DNA from: a virus
Strand: one strand, 5' to 3'
DNA: 61,221 bases
Virus record (IMG/VR): IMGVR_UViG_3300031631_000002
Span: 1 to 61,221 of that record
Shown piece after piece: positions 16,636-24,926 of this stretch (within the stretch, counting starts at the first letter, position 1; the number at the start of each line of letters is the position of its first letter). The notes under the pieces were generated by a model, which saw only the letters and a program-made list of their open reading frames with translations, was not told the origin of the DNA and made no database searches. The position numbers and the translations under genes are program-made.

Positions 16636-17847
16636 TTAAGTAGTTGTCAAGGAAAGCGTATTGAAGGCTTCTGAATAATTTCTGTACAGGAGCATCCCAC
16701 GGTCGAAACGGTAGGAAGTGCTGCGCTTGGTTGGTTCCGCAAGAATCCCCGCGTAATCAACAGCAGAACTGGTTACCTTTGTGAGAGCACTACGAGATTG
16801 AAGTCCCATCATAGTATTAGCAGGCCATCCAGAGTTCTCATCCATAACCACGATTCCAACATCTTCAGCCATTGCTGGATAAAGGATCTTGTACGGTACG
16901 TCAAGGCGATCTGTGGAGTTGTTCATAACATTCGTTGGGCGTCCGTCACGAACCTCAACAGCCTGCACTGCAGCGTAATCAGTTACAATCTTATCAGGAG
17001 TCATGGTGCGAGACTTAGAATAAAAGTACTTATTCCATGCAATCTGACTAACCGTACCATTAGCAGTAATGGTAGCGTCGAGGGTGTCAATCTTTGTCTG
17101 AGCAAGGGCAGCAGTGCCGTCATCCATTGGAGTATTTACACCGTCAGCGGAGCCGTTCAAAATAACAAGCATCTGAGCAATCCACTCATTATAATCGGCT
17201 TGGCGATAAAATTCCGCCATCGTCATGGTGAGTTTATCAATACCCATGAACATAGCCTGGTCGCTTACTTCAAGCATGAAGGCTGATGCTGGGATGGTGC
17301 GCTGAATATCTTTTGAGGTGATAGAGAGGACAACATTAGGCTCAGCGTTCTGGGCTACTCGTCCAAACTCAGCGTCTCGTGGACCGCCTTTTCCGTTAAA
17401 GTTAATTACAGGTTGCTCGATACGGGTTCCTGCTACAGTCTCACGAAATCCTACCAAGGATTCAAAGGCAGAGAGTGCGCCAGTTGTTTCCATTCGCATA
17501 TCGGATTCAACAGCTTCCATAATTGCAGCTGGGAACAGGATACGAGAATCTGGGGTGCCCGGGGCAGAGGTAAAAGTACCGCCAGTCTGATTAGTATCAG
17601 CAGCGATAGGATCAAGAATCTCTTTAAGGGTAGAAGCTGGTTGGCCGGTCTCGGCATCAGCTTTAAACCGCATACCTGCTGATACACACATCTGACGAAA
17701 AGTAGATGGTTGATCAGAGGCAGTAGGGTATTTCTGGTTAACAAGCTGATTGAAGGTGAGCTTCTTCTCAGCTGCTTCTTTGTGCAGGGCGATTCCGTTC
17801 AAGTCAAGCTCGAACTTGTCACCTTTTTTGTCTTTTAAATTAAGCAT
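16636..17847 (-). CDS. Major capsid protein
   Basis: The protein has 403 residues. It follows scaffold and decoration genes and is followed by a strong hairpin, as expected for the most expressed late gene. The N-terminal ~90 residues (LNLKDKKGDKFELDLNG, ILDPIAADTNQTGGTF) are followed by FPAAIMEAVESDMRM and a long alpha/beta body, compatible with an HK97 fold without strong sequence signatures. The C terminus TSYRFDRGMLLYRNYSEAF is typical of phage capsids. I find no sign of a separate fused protease. Confidence 0.85.
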   Translation of the reverse strand: MLNLKDKKGDKFELDLNGIALHKEAAEKKLTFNQLVNQKYPTASDQPSTFRQMCVSAGMRFKADAETGQPASTLKEILDPIAADTNQTGGTFTSAPGTPDSRILFPAAIMEAVESDMRMETTGALSAFESLVGFRETVAGTRIEQPVINFNGKGGPRDAEFGRVAQNAEPNVVLSITSKDIQRTIPASAFMLEVSDQAMFMGIDKLTMTMAEFYRQADYNEWIAQMLVILNGSADGVNTPMDDGTAALAQTKIDTLDATITANGTVSQIAWNKYFYSKSRTMTPDKIVTDYAAVQAVEVRDGRPTNVMNNSTDRLDVPYKILYPAMAEDVGIVVMDENSGWPANTMMGLQSRSALTKVTSSAVDYAGILAEPTKRSTSYRFDRGMLLYRNYSEAFNTLSLTTT

Positions 17848-17862
17848 TATGTCAAGTCTCCT

Positions 17863-18363
17863 TTAATCTTTTGCGATGACAATGTCAACGCCGGTTGTAC
17901 CACCAGTTATGGCTCGCCATACTTGAGTACCAGCTGCAGCATCAGCAATCAAAGCGTTAACAGCCGTAGCTATTTGGGCACCAGTTGCGGCGTCAATAAG
18001 ATCTGCGATTACCGCTTTGGTTGATACTACTCCCCAAGAAGTAGGAGCAGTTCCAGCCGCTGCGTTTGCACCAGCTTCAACAACATCACCTATGGCTACT
18101 GCGCCAGAGGTTGTTACACGGCAGGTGCCTTTTTCAAGGATAGCTGCTACTACCCTGCCGTTTGAGGTTGATGTTTCGATAGAATCGATCCAACCATAAA
18201 TGGCGTCTCCATCTGCGCACAGATCTACTGCATTGGCAGTGGCTGAGAGCTTGACAGGTTTTCCTACGTCGGCATCAGCAGTTGCTGCTGTGAGTCCTAC
18301 CACTTCCCAAGGACGTCTATGCTGGGATGCTCCCCCTTGTGGGGCAATTACTACGTTAGGCAT
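17863..18363 (-). CDS. Head decoration / capsid cement protein
   Basis: The protein has 166 residues and is Ala/Gly/Val-rich with small beta strands (VGKPVKLSATANAVDLC, GDAIYGWIDSIE, GDVVEAGANAAAG). Such proteins upstream of the capsid gene act as cement on the outside of the expanded head. It lies 15 bases before the capsid gene and is preceded by an AAGGAGG site. The assignment is by composition and neighbours. Confidence 0.75.
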   Translation of the reverse strand: MPNVVIAPQGGASQHRRPWEVVGLTAATADADVGKPVKLSATANAVDLCADGDAIYGWIDSIETSTSNGRVVAAILEKGTCRVTTSGAVAIGDVVEAGANAAAGTAPTSWGVVSTKAVIADLIDAATGAQIATAVNALIADAAAGTQVWRAITGGTTGVDIVIAKD

Positions 18364-18387
18364 CTTGTGCCTCCTTATAAGTTAAGT

Positions 18388-19011
18388 TTACCAGAGCTTA
18401 TTGAAGGCATTAGCCTCAGCACGGGTTTGTGTTGACTTTTTCTCTGACTTGTCCTCTTCAGGAACCACACCACCAACTGGCATAGACTTCTGAAAAGTGT
18501 CTGAGATTGATTCATACTCTTTCATAATAGCCTCAGGTTTCCAATCTGACATATCTACAGCCGTGAGGGACAGCGCGATACGCATTACAGAAATCTGATC
18601 ATTAATTACAGCTACCAAAGGTTTTGCTTCTTCAGCCTTAGCTTCAAGGTCTGATGCCAGCTTAACTACTTTAGCCTCAAGAGATTCAATACTCTCAGCT
18701 GCTGACGCTAGGTCAACTTGAGACTTATCGAAATCTTCTTGGAGTTGAACAAGAGATTCGTCAGTTGCCTTCGTCTCTTCTTCCTCTTCAACTTTCTCAA
18801 CTGGTTTCTCAAGAGATTCCAGTTTAGCCAGAAGCTCTTCAGAAGGTTTCCCTTCAGCAGCTTCGAACTCTCCCATGAGAGCTGTTGCTTCATCGCTAGA
18901 CTCCAAAGCTTCAAGTCTTACAGTGATCGCACCTTTCTCTTCCGGGGCGCTTTCGTTTTTCTTGATTACAAGTGCAGCAAGTGCAGTCTTGTCCAATTTC
19001 TTACCAGGCAT
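18388..19011 (-). CDS. Capsid scaffolding protein
   Basis: The protein has 207 residues, very acidic and Lys-rich, with long coiled-coil prediction (ELLAKLESLEKPVEKVEEEEE, SIESLEAKVVKLASDLEAKAE). The C-terminal ~60 residues (WKPEAIMKEYESISDTFQK and TRAEANAFNKLW) could bind the capsid. It stands between protease and decoration genes, the usual place for a scaffold that is cleaved or expelled during head maturation. Confidence 0.8.
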   Translation of the reverse strand: MPGKKLDKTALAALVIKKNESAPEEKGAITVRLEALESSDEATALMGEFEAAEGKPSEELLAKLESLEKPVEKVEEEEETKATDESLVQLQEDFDKSQVDLASAAESIESLEAKVVKLASDLEAKAEEAKPLVAVINDQISVMRIALSLTAVDMSDWKPEAIMKEYESISDTFQKSMPVGGVVPEEDKSEKKSTQTRAEANAFNKLW

Positions 19012-19063
19012 GTTAGGTCCTCCTATTAGCCATTATTCCCAGCTATCGTCTTTGACAGCCTGG

Positions 19064-19897
19064 TTATCTATTATAAAACATATTATTACTGTCGGCTGCT
19101 TCAAAGTCAAGCACTTTCTGCGCTGCGACCATTGCCGCCGCCATTACTTGATTAAAATCTGCTATACCATCAACAAGTCCAATACTCACAGCTTGTTCAC
19201 CTATAAATGTGCGACCGGACTTGATCTCGCTGAGGCCAGTAAACCGCAAACCGCGCATCTCAGAAACGAAATCATAAAATTTATTTGCCATATACATTAC
19301 CTGAGCCTGGATGTAAGTCTCATTCTCTTTGGAAAGCGGCTCGTACTCGTTGCCAGCCATTTTCTTTGCTCCGGACTTTATCACCTTAACGTCATACCCA
19401 GCTTCTTTCAACATCCGTGCTCTTGAAGCTACTATCCTAACCACCCCGACGGATCCAACGGTTGTGAGGTCGTCTATATGGAAGGTGTCTGTTGAGATTG
19501 CTTGGAACAATGCAGCGCTAGCAGTTGTTGAAGAAGAGTGAGAGAAGGTTGGAATATCCAATGAACGTACAAAATCAGAGTGCCCTCTCATCCCACTCAC
19601 ATGACCACCTGGCGAATTCCAGTCGTAAACAAGTGATTTAACTCCGTATTCTTCGATAGCTTCCAAAGCAGCCTGCTTCAATTCATTGTAAGATACAAGT
19701 CCTGCCCAACGGTTGTATTCCGAGTCTCTGTTGGTGAGCATCCCACTTGCGGAAATTATACCTACGTTCTCATGCACTGTAAGGAGGCAAGACTCAGGAG
19801 CTTCTTTTCCTGAAGTCTCATAGGCGACTACGTCGTCGTGAGCTTGGAAGAAATCCCCGTCATACCCTTTCATGATTGCTAATATTTCTTTGCTCAT
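19064..19897 (-). CDS. Head maturation protease (S49, SppA-like)
   Basis: The protein has 277 residues. I start at the ATG 19897 (MSKEILAIMKGYD): an AGGAAAA site lies just before it and only one base separates it from the portal stop. Motifs are LVYDWNSPGGHVSG (oxyanion hole), SSSTTASAALFQA with the likely nucleophile Ser, and KSGAKKMAGNEYEPLS with the catalytic Lys, the Ser-Lys dyad of the S49 family. It would cleave scaffold and portal-associated chains in the prohead. Confidence 0.9.
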   Translation of the reverse strand: MSKEILAIMKGYDGDFFQAHDDVVAYETSGKEAPESCLLTVHENVGIISASGMLTNRDSEYNRWAGLVSYNELKQAALEAIEEYGVKSLVYDWNSPGGHVSGMRGHSDFVRSLDIPTFSHSSSTTASAALFQAISTDTFHIDDLTTVGSVGVVRIVASRARMLKEAGYDVKVIKSGAKKMAGNEYEPLSKENETYIQAQVMYMANKFYDFVSEMRGLRFTGLSEIKSGRTFIGEQAVSIGLVDGIADFNQVMAAAMVAAQKVLDFEAADSNNMFYNR

Positions 19898-19898
19898 A

Positions 19899-21365
19899 TT
19901 ATTTTCCTGAGTTCTTTCCTGGTACTCCTGTAGGTGCATCACTTTGGGTATCTTTAGTATTTTGAGTGCTGTCTGATTTTCCTGATGCTGTGTCCACGCT
20001 AGTGTTTGAATAACTGTTGTTTTTTGTGTCTACTGGGCCAACGTCAAACATTGTCCCAGAAAGCGGTTTATACCCTACTGGAGGAAGAGTCCCTGTAAGT
20101 TCGATTGCTACTTCCTCGTCTGAACGTAAGCCAAGAGACAGCTCTTTTAAAAGTCTAGCCTGCCTCATTACAAAAAATGATTCTAATTCGATAGACGGCC
20201 TCAGATCGATGGCAGCAAATTCAAATTTAACATTCGCATCTTGCCCCATCAGTTTTATGGCTAAGGTGAATGCCCGGGAAAGCAGTATGTTCAACTCATT
20301 CTGAGCCGCAGTCATAGCTTTCAGGAACAGCAGTGACTCAGTACTCCCGTTTGCACTTGACTCCCCTCTGCCGATAATAGACGGAAGAATCTTAGCTCCG
20401 GAAGATAGCTGACCTGAAATTAATGACTGCAGGACTGCTATGCTTCTGTCTTCTGATCTGTTGGCATTGCTTATGTCTGAGGCTTTAATGGTGTCGAAAA
20501 GTACTAGTGAGCTTTCCGGGGATAAGGTCTCTAATTGCGCTTCAAGTGATGCCACAGTTTCTTTAGCTCTTTCAGCAAGTTTCTTAGTGTCGTTCTGATC
20601 TTCTAAGGATAGCGTCTTGACCCACGCTTCAGAATCAATAGTGATAGTGAGTCGTTGAAGGAGATTCTTTGTTGCAGCACGTCTCAACGTATCAGCAAAT
20701 TCAACATCCCACATGGAGGGCTGCAGTGCAGTTTGCAGGGGACTCTCTGCATACGGAGTATCGCCAGTCTGCTGAGTGGCCGAATAAAATATAGTTGGGT
20801 AGTTTAGATGAACTTCAGAATCTTGCTTTGTCTTATATACTGGATATGTCGTTGTTTTATTGTCAGCCCATTTAATCTGTGATGTGTCAACAGATTTAAT
20901 ATATGAAGGTAGTCTTGACTTATCTAACACTAACTCTGCCATCATCCCACCATACCTGAAGGAATCAAATAGAAGTGAGGCCGACAAGGAACGAATATCT
21001 GTTGATCTCGTAAACATCGTGTAGTCAGGAGATTCTCTATCCCAGTGAGCTGACAGCAATTGCGCAGCTTCTGTTCCTGGAACGGAGATCCTGCCTAAAG
21101 AGTCGTAAGCTACTACGGTATAATTTTTGGATATGGTTGTTGATATCTTTGTGGCTACTGCTTGGGATAGATCAGGAGAGACTCGACAAAGCCTAGCTAC
21201 TGCTTCACCCATATCTCTTGAGCTACGGGCGAAATTAGATCTGTCAAGTGATAATGTGTTCTGAGATGAATTTGTTACAAGAGCTGACTTAACACCACCA
21301 AGGTACGGTGGCGGAGCCTGCGCTCCTGGCTTTACTTTTATTTTAGCCTTCTCAGTTGTTGCCAT
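19899..21365 (-). CDS. Portal protein
   Basis: The protein has 488 residues. It begins with a Lys/Pro-rich arm, then SRDMGEAVARLCRVSPDLSQAVA and FRYGGMMAELVLD, and ends in a disordered Ser/Thr/Asp tail (SNTSVDTASGKSDSTQNTKDTQ in part). Size, gene order (terminase-portal-protease) and the middle segment NLLQRLTITIDSEAWVKTL plus later LLSRAFTLAIKLMG agree with a dodecameric portal of the SPP1/lambda B type. It forms the DNA gate and the docking site for terminase. Confidence 0.85.
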   Translation of the reverse strand: MATTEKAKIKVKPGAQAPPPYLGGVKSALVTNSSQNTLSLDRSNFARSSRDMGEAVARLCRVSPDLSQAVATKISTTISKNYTVVAYDSLGRISVPGTEAAQLLSAHWDRESPDYTMFTRSTDIRSLSASLLFDSFRYGGMMAELVLDKSRLPSYIKSVDTSQIKWADNKTTTYPVYKTKQDSEVHLNYPTIFYSATQQTGDTPYAESPLQTALQPSMWDVEFADTLRRAATKNLLQRLTITIDSEAWVKTLSLEDQNDTKKLAERAKETVASLEAQLETLSPESSLVLFDTIKASDISNANRSEDRSIAVLQSLISGQLSSGAKILPSIIGRGESSANGSTESLLFLKAMTAAQNELNILLSRAFTLAIKLMGQDANVKFEFAAIDLRPSIELESFFVMRQARLLKELSLGLRSDEEVAIELTGTLPPVGYKPLSGTMFDVGPVDTKNNSYSNTSVDTASGKSDSTQNTKDTQSDAPTGVPGKNSGK

Positions 21366-21430
21366 GTTTTCGCCCGTTTAATTAATTATAGTGTTACTTC
21401 TACACCTGGGGTTTGTAAAAGTCAAGTGGA

Positions 21431-23137
21431 TTAAACTTTGCTATTTTTTATATTATATACAGCCATTGGTGGGCCAGCAGCGAAAGTATTTTTAGACAGC
21501 AGCCTCGATGCCATGCTGCAGTAAAGGCTTGAGTGGTGAATATGATCCTCCGCCTTCCCGTTAGGCTTCATCCATCTGTAACTTACGAACTCGTCTTCAC
21601 TGCCTCTGTAATCCCTCTGCCTGGACATAACAGACAGTTGGTCAAGCACCAGGTTGTCCATTGAAGATGCCTTGTACGCTATGAGCCCATTTACTACCTG
21701 GTCTGCGAAGTAATCAAAGGCTGGAGTCATGTTGATGTTTATTATTTTAATGTTTCCTACTGCTTCATCTTCTTTTGACTTCAATGAGAACAACTCTAAC
21801 TTTTTCGCTGACTGTGATGAGTTTGCATAAACAGCTGCCCAGGTGTTTGGGACTGTGTTTACAAAGTGAGCTGTTAACTCTGTGTAAGGTAGTAGATCTA
21901 TAACTCCTGACACACACCTGTACTCCCTTAGGAGCTTTGGCAAATCTATTCGAATAGATTTAAGTGGTAGAAACTCCACCCGGTGAATGTATAATCTTCC
22001 TTCTATTATGGATCCAATGGTAAGGCATGAGTGCTTGCCGACATCCAGGCCAAATACGTTAAGTTGTCCGGCTTCGTGGTTCTCGAACTTCACTTGGGTT
22101 ATATCTAATGCGTTCTCACGGGCTGATATTGGTTCAGCCAAGAACTGACACTTGAACTCATTCCTGTCGTCCATTTTTACCATATCTGTGATCAGATCAG
22201 ATGGTTTAACGTAGTGAGGTAAGTCAAAAGGGCCTATTTTCATGCCACGTTTTGGTAGATTTGGAGACTCTGCTACGTTAACCCACTCAGTGTGAGGGTG
22301 GCCGAATGGTGTAGGTTTGTGGCATCTTGGGCACTCTAAGTAGGATTTTGACACGTCAAGCTCTAGGTTAGTTATTTTACTGAGTGTCAGTGCCTGAAGT
22401 GGGTCGTTGTAACCCGGCAACTTAACATTCTCCCAGAAGTTTGGGAAAAATTCGTGATTGCACCGCTCACATTTCAGTATAGCCTGCCAGATGTGACCGC
22501 ACTTCTGAATTTCCAAATCTATATCTGAGTCTTTAAATCTTGGTGAGCTGAAGTATATGGTGGATTTGTGTTCCTGATGACGTTGACGAGCTGCCATGCT
22601 GGAGAGTGTCTTCATTGAGATGTATTGCAGTTCGTCAGCAACTATACATCGAAGAGGTCTTGAGATTGTTGTTGATTTTGACGTTCCGGACCCTGACAAA
22701 CCAAATATACAGGAGCCGTTTATGAGCCGCTTAAGTGATGCTGAGTCCACCTTCCTATCTTTCATGGCCTTAAGTGTAGGAGACCCGTCGATTATACTAG
22801 CTAGGCGTATTTTGAAGGTTTCAGAGGTCTGAGTTAGAGACGGCATCACAAGAGCAGCTGAAAAACCAGGTATCGTGGCGGCGTAAGCCATTAATACGCG
22901 GTATATAATCTCACTGGCTCCAGCTTGTGCTACTTTATGGCATACAAACTGCACGTCTGGATCTACCAACTCTTCCATCATCTTTAATTGATACTCATGG
23001 TGAAGAGTTGTGAAGGGTCTACCAAGTAAGAAGGTTTCCTCGGTTACAAATTTCTTTATCACGTCTTTCTGTGGTCTGATTGCAGTAGTTATTCTAGATA
23101 AAGATTGTTTTAATATTGGATTATCCGAGCAGTTCAT
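21431..23137 (-). CDS. Terminase large subunit
   Basis: The protein has 568 residues. The ATPase part has a degenerate Walker A (VCHKVAQAGASEII) and Walker B with RCIVADELQYIS. A zinc ribbon is inserted at about 225-275 (KCERC, then ECPRC), as in the GpA-type terminases. The nuclease half carries VFGLDVGKHSCLTIG, GVIDLLPYTE and KAEDHIHHSSLYC, matching the three acidic positions of the RNase H fold. It drives DNA packaging and cuts concatemers. It overlaps the small upstream gene by 17 bases. Confidence 0.93.
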   Translation of the reverse strand: MNCSDNPILKQSLSRITTAIRPQKDVIKKFVTEETFLLGRPFTTLHHEYQLKMMEELVDPDVQFVCHKVAQAGASEIIYRVLMAYAATIPGFSAALVMPSLTQTSETFKIRLASIIDGSPTLKAMKDRKVDSASLKRLINGSCIFGLSGSGTSKSTTISRPLRCIVADELQYISMKTLSSMAARQRHQEHKSTIYFSSPRFKDSDIDLEIQKCGHIWQAILKCERCNHEFFPNFWENVKLPGYNDPLQALTLSKITNLELDVSKSYLECPRCHKPTPFGHPHTEWVNVAESPNLPKRGMKIGPFDLPHYVKPSDLITDMVKMDDRNEFKCQFLAEPISARENALDITQVKFENHEAGQLNVFGLDVGKHSCLTIGSIIEGRLYIHRVEFLPLKSIRIDLPKLLREYRCVSGVIDLLPYTELTAHFVNTVPNTWAAVYANSSQSAKKLELFSLKSKEDEAVGNIKIININMTPAFDYFADQVVNGLIAYKASSMDNLVLDQLSVMSRQRDYRGSEDEFVSYRWMKPNGKAEDHIHHSSLYCSMASRLLSKNTFAAGPPMAVYNIKNSKV

Positions 23138-23402
23138 TCAACTTTTCCGTGAATATGTGGTATTTATCTGAGGGAAATATCTCTTTTGCCGCCTCTATTA
23201 GGGCTTGTTCTGTCTTTAGGATCAATTCCATATTTATTACTTCTGCTTGTGTTTTGGTAAGCTCTTTTATTATTGCAGTCAGCGCTGTCATTGCTGAAGC
23301 ACGGGAGCTGAAGGACTCATCTTGATCTTTAGATGCTTGCTCAGCAAGTCCCTCTATCCTAGTGAAATGAGCTGTTATCTCTTTGTTTAGGTCTATTTGC
23401 AT
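23121..23402 (-). CDS. Possible terminase small subunit
   Basis: The protein has 93 residues, all helical by pattern (EITAHFTRIEGLAEQASKD, SAMTALTAIIKELTKTQAEV, ELILKTEQALIEAAKEIFP). Small size, coiled-coil nature and position immediately before the large terminase fit a small subunit's oligomerisation region, but no DNA-binding HTH is seen. An alternative is a helper of the RHH regulator two genes upstream. Confidence 0.5.
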   Translation of the reverse strand: MQIDLNKEITAHFTRIEGLAEQASKDQDESFSSRASAMTALTAIIKELTKTQAEVINMELILKTEQALIEAAKEIFPSDKYHIFTEKLNELLG

Positions 23403-23626
23403 CGATGGATGTAACTCCTGGAGGATTTAACGGTCATTGCATTTATCTCGGCTAAGACTGCTAGGACTTCTGAGGTAACTTGATTCCCACCCCTGTGAAG
23501 TGCCATGTGCAGGTTGTTAGTTAGCTGAGATAGGTCGCCTAGCATTTCGTTAGTGTTTCTGTATTTCCCATCTCTGTGGGTTAAGTTCTTGAATTCCTCG
23601 TCTGAGAGGTTATTTGGTATTTGCAT
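23393..23626 (-). CDS. Small protein of unknown function at the head of the late operon
   Basis: The protein has 77 residues (MQIPNNLSDEEFKNLTHRDG, then LSQLTNNLHMALHRGGNQV), probably helical. It overlaps the RHH gene upstream by 17 bases and the next gene downstream by 10, so it is translated with them. No known motif. Confidence 0.6.
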   Translation of the reverse strand: MQIPNNLSDEEFKNLTHRDGKYRNTNEMLGDLSQLTNNLHMALHRGGNQVTSEVLAVLAEINAMTVKSSRSYIHRCK

Positions 23627-23768
23627 TTGGGTATTCCTTGTCGATAGCTCTGCGAATAAGTTCTGACACAGTTAGACCTGTTGATGCTGAGATTGATCTT
23701 AATCTTTCTCGTTGAGGCGGTGTTATCGTCACCCCTACCTTAATTACTTTTAGTTTTGTACGTTTCAT
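23610..23768 (-). CDS. Ribbon-helix-helix regulator of the late operon
   Basis: The protein has 52 residues. KRTKLKVIKVGVTITPPQRERLRSIS followed by GLTVSELIRRAIDKEYP (in pieces) is a clear RHH/CopG pattern: a basic beta strand, then two helices. It is the first gene of the large minus-strand operon. Its promoter holds a 13-base sequence twice, once between the -35 and -10 boxes, so it is a strong candidate autorepressor and a timer for late gene expression. Confidence 0.8.
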   Translation of the reverse strand: MKRTKLKVIKVGVTITPPQRERLRSISASTGLTVSELIRRAIDKEYPNANTK

Positions 23769-23777
23769 ATTGGTAGT

Positions 23778-23805
23778 ATTACAGTACGGAATACCTCTTT
23801 GTCAA
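23778..23805 (-). promoter_or_regulatory. Promoter of the late (morphogenesis) operon
   Basis: Read leftward: TTGACA (23805-23800), 16 bases, TGTAAT (23783-23778), a near-consensus sigma70 promoter 10 bases before the RHH start codon. Confidence 0.75.
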
Positions 23806-23840
23806 TATCTTTTTGGAAAATATTTCTGGAATACCTCTTT
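23788..23840. promoter_or_regulatory. Two direct operator-like repeats over the late promoter
   Basis: GGAATACCTCTTT occurs at 23788-23800 and 23828-23840, exactly 40 bases (about four helical turns) apart. The first copy fills the promoter spacer and the second lies upstream. This is the geometry expected for co-operative binding by the RHH protein. Confidence 0.7.
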
Positions 23841-23908
23841 ACAGTTTGGTATCTGAGTCGAACAGTGCTCTAATGAGGGCCTGGTTCCATAAGTACCACA
23901 AAGCGGTA

Positions 23909-23960
23909 CCCGTCAACCGTAAACTTTGTTTACGCCAGTGTAAACTTTGTTACCGTCAAC
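23909..23960. repeat. Iteron-like pair with flanking repeats
   Basis: GTAAACTTTGTT occurs at 23919-23930 and 23940-23951, 21 bases apart (two helical turns). The first copy extends to the palindrome GTAAAC-TTT-GTTTAC. CGTCAAC flanks the pair on both sides. From 23841 to about 24220 I see no gene; this is the main element there. Confidence 0.7.
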
Positions 23961-24223
23961 GTTGTTCACACTTTAAGCGTTTCACTTTTTCGTCTCAAAA
24001 CATTTATAACGTAATGGCACGGTAATTGTTGCAAGCTATTATCATGTAATACCTAACACATTGATAGAGTGTAAAAATTTTTACGCGCTGGCGATGCAGA
24101 TTGAAGCAATCAAATCTTCATTATGATGAATAAAAGTAGTGCAATATTTGGCAAGGCATGTTAATATTGCATTGTTCCATTTAGATTAGATAAGATTTAT
24201 TCAACTTCACAAAGGCGGACCCA

Positions 24224-24319
24224 ATGCAAGAATTCTTTTCTCAGTCAATTTATGTAGCACTACTTGGAATTAATATATGTGTGTATTCTATAGTGTTAGC
24301 TATCATAAGCACTATATAA
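24224..24319 (+). CDS. Micro-protein, one membrane segment
   Basis: The protein has 31 residues (MQEFFSQSIYVALLGINIC then VYSIVLAIISTI), preceded by AAAGGCGG. It is hydrophobic and would span the membrane once. It opens the plus-strand leader region and is followed by a second micro-ORF after 21 bases. Whether it is made is uncertain; the ribosome site and codon content support it moderately. Confidence 0.45.
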   Translation: MQEFFSQSIYVALLGINICVYSIVLAIISTI

Positions 24320-24340
24320 CAGCTAAACAGGAGACGCACA

Positions 24341-24478
24341 ATGTACGCATATAAAAATCTTTATTCTGCTATTGCAGAAGCTTACCAACAAGGCGCCATA
24401 TCCACGCGCCTTTCGGGGTGGATAAATCTAGACGTCTGCACGTGCGGTGCGCCCACTCACGTGGGTTGTTGTTGGTAG
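24341..24478 (+). CDS. Micro-protein with Cys-rich end
   Basis: The protein has 45 residues (MYAYKNLYSAIAEAYQQGAI, later VCTCGAP..VGCCW), preceded by CAGGAG. The N-terminal half is an amphipathic helix and the end has four Cys residues (CTC, CC) that could bind a metal. No family known. The strong hairpins that follow may control its mRNA. Confidence 0.45.
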   Translation: MYAYKNLYSAIAEAYQQGAISTRLSGWINLDVCTCGAPTHVGCCW

Positions 24479-24490
24479 TCAAGCTTTAAA

Positions 24491-24608
24491 GCCGACTAAC
24501 TTTTGATAGTCGGTTGATCTTCTCTACATGCTAGATTATAAGCAAACGGAATTACAGCTCTGTGACAAGGGTATCACCCTTGTGATTCTTATAACTCCCA
24601 TATCTAGC
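24491..24608 (+). ncRNA. Structured leader RNA: two nested hairpin blocks
   Basis: GCCGACTA (24491-24498) pairs with TAGTCGG (24507-24513). Next, GCTAGA plus TATAAG (24530-24542) pairs with CTTATA (24588-24593) and TCTAGC (24603-24608), enclosing a perfect 8-bp hairpin ACAAGGGT / ACCCTTGT (24565-24583). This compound fold is not explained by any ORF. It could be a small RNA or a 5' control element. From 24609 to 24926 I see no gene, only another short inverted repeat GTAAGTA/TACTTAC and a pyrimidine-rich run before the next gene. Confidence 0.5.
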
Positions 24609-24926
24609 CTTCACGCTTGTCGTGGTCACATAAAATAGTTGAACGGCTAGTTAGTAAGTAGTCAAGCAAGATACTTACTGGTTAGATCATCAAGATACCA
24701 CATTGTTTTAACCTTCAGTAATTTCAAATTTGCAGGCATTAACACAAAGAAAAAGCGCACTTATCCCTTCTCTTTCCCTTGTGCCTGTACCTCTTTCACA
24801 TAACATTTATTTTCTCATTATCTTGGTAGAATAAAGCCCGACTATTTTCGTGATAATTATTCTGTTTATTTTCTTTTTCTTGTTCTTTTTCCTAGTTAAT
24901 AAAAAATTTTTCTTGGAGAAATAAAA

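Noticed and set aside
17451-17744. 97-codon minus frame within the capsid gene
   Set aside because: Same strand but another frame of the major capsid gene, with no ribosome site.
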